Shown here one piece after another: positions 62,148 through 64,000 of a stretch of DNA of 64,000 nt; position 1 is the first letter of the stretch; every line of letters begins with the position of its first letter. Source of the stretch: Gyrodactylus bullatarudis. Taxonomy: Eukaryota; Platyhelminthes; Monogenea; Gyrodactylidea; Gyrodactylidae. The notes under the pieces were generated by a model. That model did no database searches and was not told the DNA's origin. It worked only from the letters and a program-made list of their open reading frames with translations. The position numbers and the translations under genes are program-made. Location: NCBI GenBank assembly GCA_012064415.1, contig SSNU01000247.1, positions 421,202 through 485,201 of the forward strand, read 5' to 3'.

Positions 62148-63752
62148 CTTTAAATGGGATGATTTCAAATCCCACTTCCCTTTGAACTTGGTTGAATAAA
62201 AAGACTGACTTATAGAAGTCTTGTTAAGCCTCTTATTAATTTGAAATATTTTCTTATAAATGAAAGAAAATTGACAATTGGAATGTACAATCAACCTTTT
62301 TCAAAAGCCTCTTCCAAGCGTTTTAATACTGAAATTTTTAAATACCTTCTTCAACGGAAGAAGATCCAGATTTCAGATTCCTCAATAGAATAAAATTTTG
62401 GAACAATTTAATCTAATATAAATTTCATCTTACTTTTGGCCAAATAATAAGTTCATGAGTCGAAATGACACATTCAAAGTATGGAAAAAGTTTGCTCCCT
62501 CTTTTGAGGGTATCGAATATCAAAGTAAAGAGCAAAATATTCTAACAATATCATGAGAGAATGAATCCTTTATTACTAATATGAATTCTATAGTTTAATA
62601 TTATTTAGTCTGATAAAGTAAATAGTATAATGTATACTAATGATACGTAGAATTTTCATTGTCTGGGAATATATATCCCTCGTGAATTCCAGAATAGAAA
62701 TTGAATCAACTCCACTAGAGAAACGTTCACAGCTATAAACTACCAATTTGAAGCTGATTCTAGTCTCGACTCTTAAGAAAGGAAAATCAATAGATTTAAC
62801 TACTTGTCATATTTAGGCCCACAAATTTGCATATTTCACAAAATAATATTTCGAATTTTTACTTCTGAAACGTAAGAATATCCTTTCTAAATCTTATTTG
62901 GTCTCTCTAAAAATGAAATTATCTAAATTTTAGCAATATTTTTCAGAGATAAGTTTTATTATTATCTACCAGAAATAGATAAACATTTAGATGTAAAATA
63001 GACTCATCCTTAATTGTGGCCCTGAGAGTCATGATGCTAGAATGAGAGATGTAAGAAGTTGAAGAGCATAAATTTATGTTTCTTTTTCAAGCCGTTCATT
63101 CCCATTTGATACTTTTCTTTTCTGAATATCCTCTCCCCTGATCAAAGCACGTTCAGGTTTTCCATTTACCCAGTGGAAATTTCCCCAAAATCAAATAGCC
63201 TAATTAATCCATGGTTTACCCCTTCCTCTCTTTCTCTTTCGTATTGCCCCTAAATTTGTTTACTCTTTCTTTAGCTATTTATATCTTTCGAGTGAATAAA
63301 TTTTATCCTTCTTCCAATTCCAATATACAAATAAATTATCCTTTCCTCGTACATTTTGATATGTGGACTGGGGGAGGGAGAGGGATTAAAAACCTCAATT
63401 TTCTCTATCTTTTCAATAAACAATGATGAGCTTGTATTTTTGGAAATTACAATTTACCATCTCTTTATGCCCTAGAGGCAAGTTATCATCATCATAATCT
63501 ATAATACCTTTTTATGATATTTTACATGATCGGCGGTTTTTATAATTTATTAGCTATGCCTATTCTGAGGATGAATTCACTACATCTCTCTTCATCTTAA
63601 GCTATAGTTGATGTTAGGATAAAAGTTTGCCGAAAACTCAAAATTCTTAATTTGCTAGAAATTTAGAAATTTCCGATGTTCCATAAAAATTTAGAGAAAA
63701 ATTAATTTTTAAGAAAAAAACATTAATATCGTAATTTTGGATTATTTTTCAG

Positions 63753-63985
63753 ATAAAAGTGCTAAAGGTATTCGCCAGGCTGAAAAATTCTTCATTTTTG
63801 TTTTGTTAATAAATTACTGTATCAGCCTACAGAGTCAGCCTGTATCTAACTTATATAAGCAAGTAAAGATACAATTCATGTTTCGTCTTTATTTAGACTC
63901 TTCAGTGTACCGTAGCAAAATTGATTCAGGGCCGGGAGTATTGAAAACCCAACGGTCATACCTATCATTTACTTTCACAGATTGA
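63753..63985 (+). CDS. Candidate terminal exon of the Mesh-like gene
   Basis: Preceded by a good acceptor (TTATTTTTCAG), and its phase (2 nt needed) completes the codon left open at 58561. It reads 76 codons to TGA and includes a hydrophobic stretch, KFFIFVLLINYCISL, which could be the single membrane span expected near the C-terminus of Mesh-type proteins. Against it: the span is short, the rest of the peptide resembles nothing I know, and an in-phase open stretch of this size is not rare. Confidence 0.3.
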
Positions 63986-64000
63986 TTTATATTTAGGGTT

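Larger units (their letters stand above)
58562..63752. other. Last intron or downstream region of the Mesh-like gene
   Basis: 5.2 kb after the GTGAGT donor at 58562. It contains foldback copies F6, F7 and F2 and the Penelope-terminal relict at 60160. A patch at 60690-60760 (KNAKDRSYITREDYELLRN on the plus strand) has better-than-background codon composition but no supported splice context. The rest is AT-rich with no recognised content. Confidence 0.5.

Noticed and set aside
61812..62294. ORFs on both strands near 62 kb
   Set aside because: They are generated by the palindromic arms of foldback F2 and repeat the same sequence in mirror form.

Overview
This is an AT-rich (about two-thirds A+T) piece of an animal nuclear genome: GT..AG introns, the standard code, no operon-like bacterial features, and metazoan gene families throughout. 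Eight protein-coding genes are recognised or well supported, plus one doubtful small one. The species cannot be named. Several introns of only 23-28 nt, clustered at the 5' ends of genes, would fit a spiralian such as a flatworm or a simplified mesozoan better than a typical insect or vertebrate. The N/S/T-rich low-complexity protein tails would also fit some mites. This is inference only.

The left third (1-21 kb) is compact. In order it holds the 3' part of glycine dehydrogenase GLDC (+); a 14-exon PHD-SET chromatin protein of the upSET/KMT2E/SETD5 group (-); EDC3, an mRNA decapping enhancer (+); an unrecognised four-helix membrane protein (+); the PP4 phosphatase catalytic subunit (-); and a Caprin-type RNA-granule protein (+). 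PP4 and Caprin diverge from a shared 115-bp spacer. GLDC/upSET and the four-helix gene/PP4 converge tail to tail. EDC3 and Caprin both act in cytoplasmic mRNP biology, but nothing suggests co-regulation.

The middle (21-27 kb) carries an ARB2A/FAM172A-type gene (+). Its last intron contains a small Penelope-like retroelement remnant: an intact 251-codon GIY-YIG ORF on the minus strand, framed by ~87-bp inverted repeats. The next 8.6 kb (27.2-35.8 kb) has no gene I can support and is repeat territory.

The right half (35.8-58.6 kb, possibly to 64 kb) is one large plus-strand gene for a Mesh-like cell-surface protein (signal peptide, NIDO, IPT/Ig-like, AMOP, vWD, Cys-rich/Sushi-like). Its introns are multi-kilobase and hold several families of non-autonomous elements: TTAA-flanked MITEs with CCCTTT ends, a long-inverted-repeat foldback family present in at least eight copies, an unrelated near-palindromic element, and other dispersed repeats. 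The contrast between 23-28-nt introns on the left and repeat-stuffed introns on the right is the most striking architectural property of the window.
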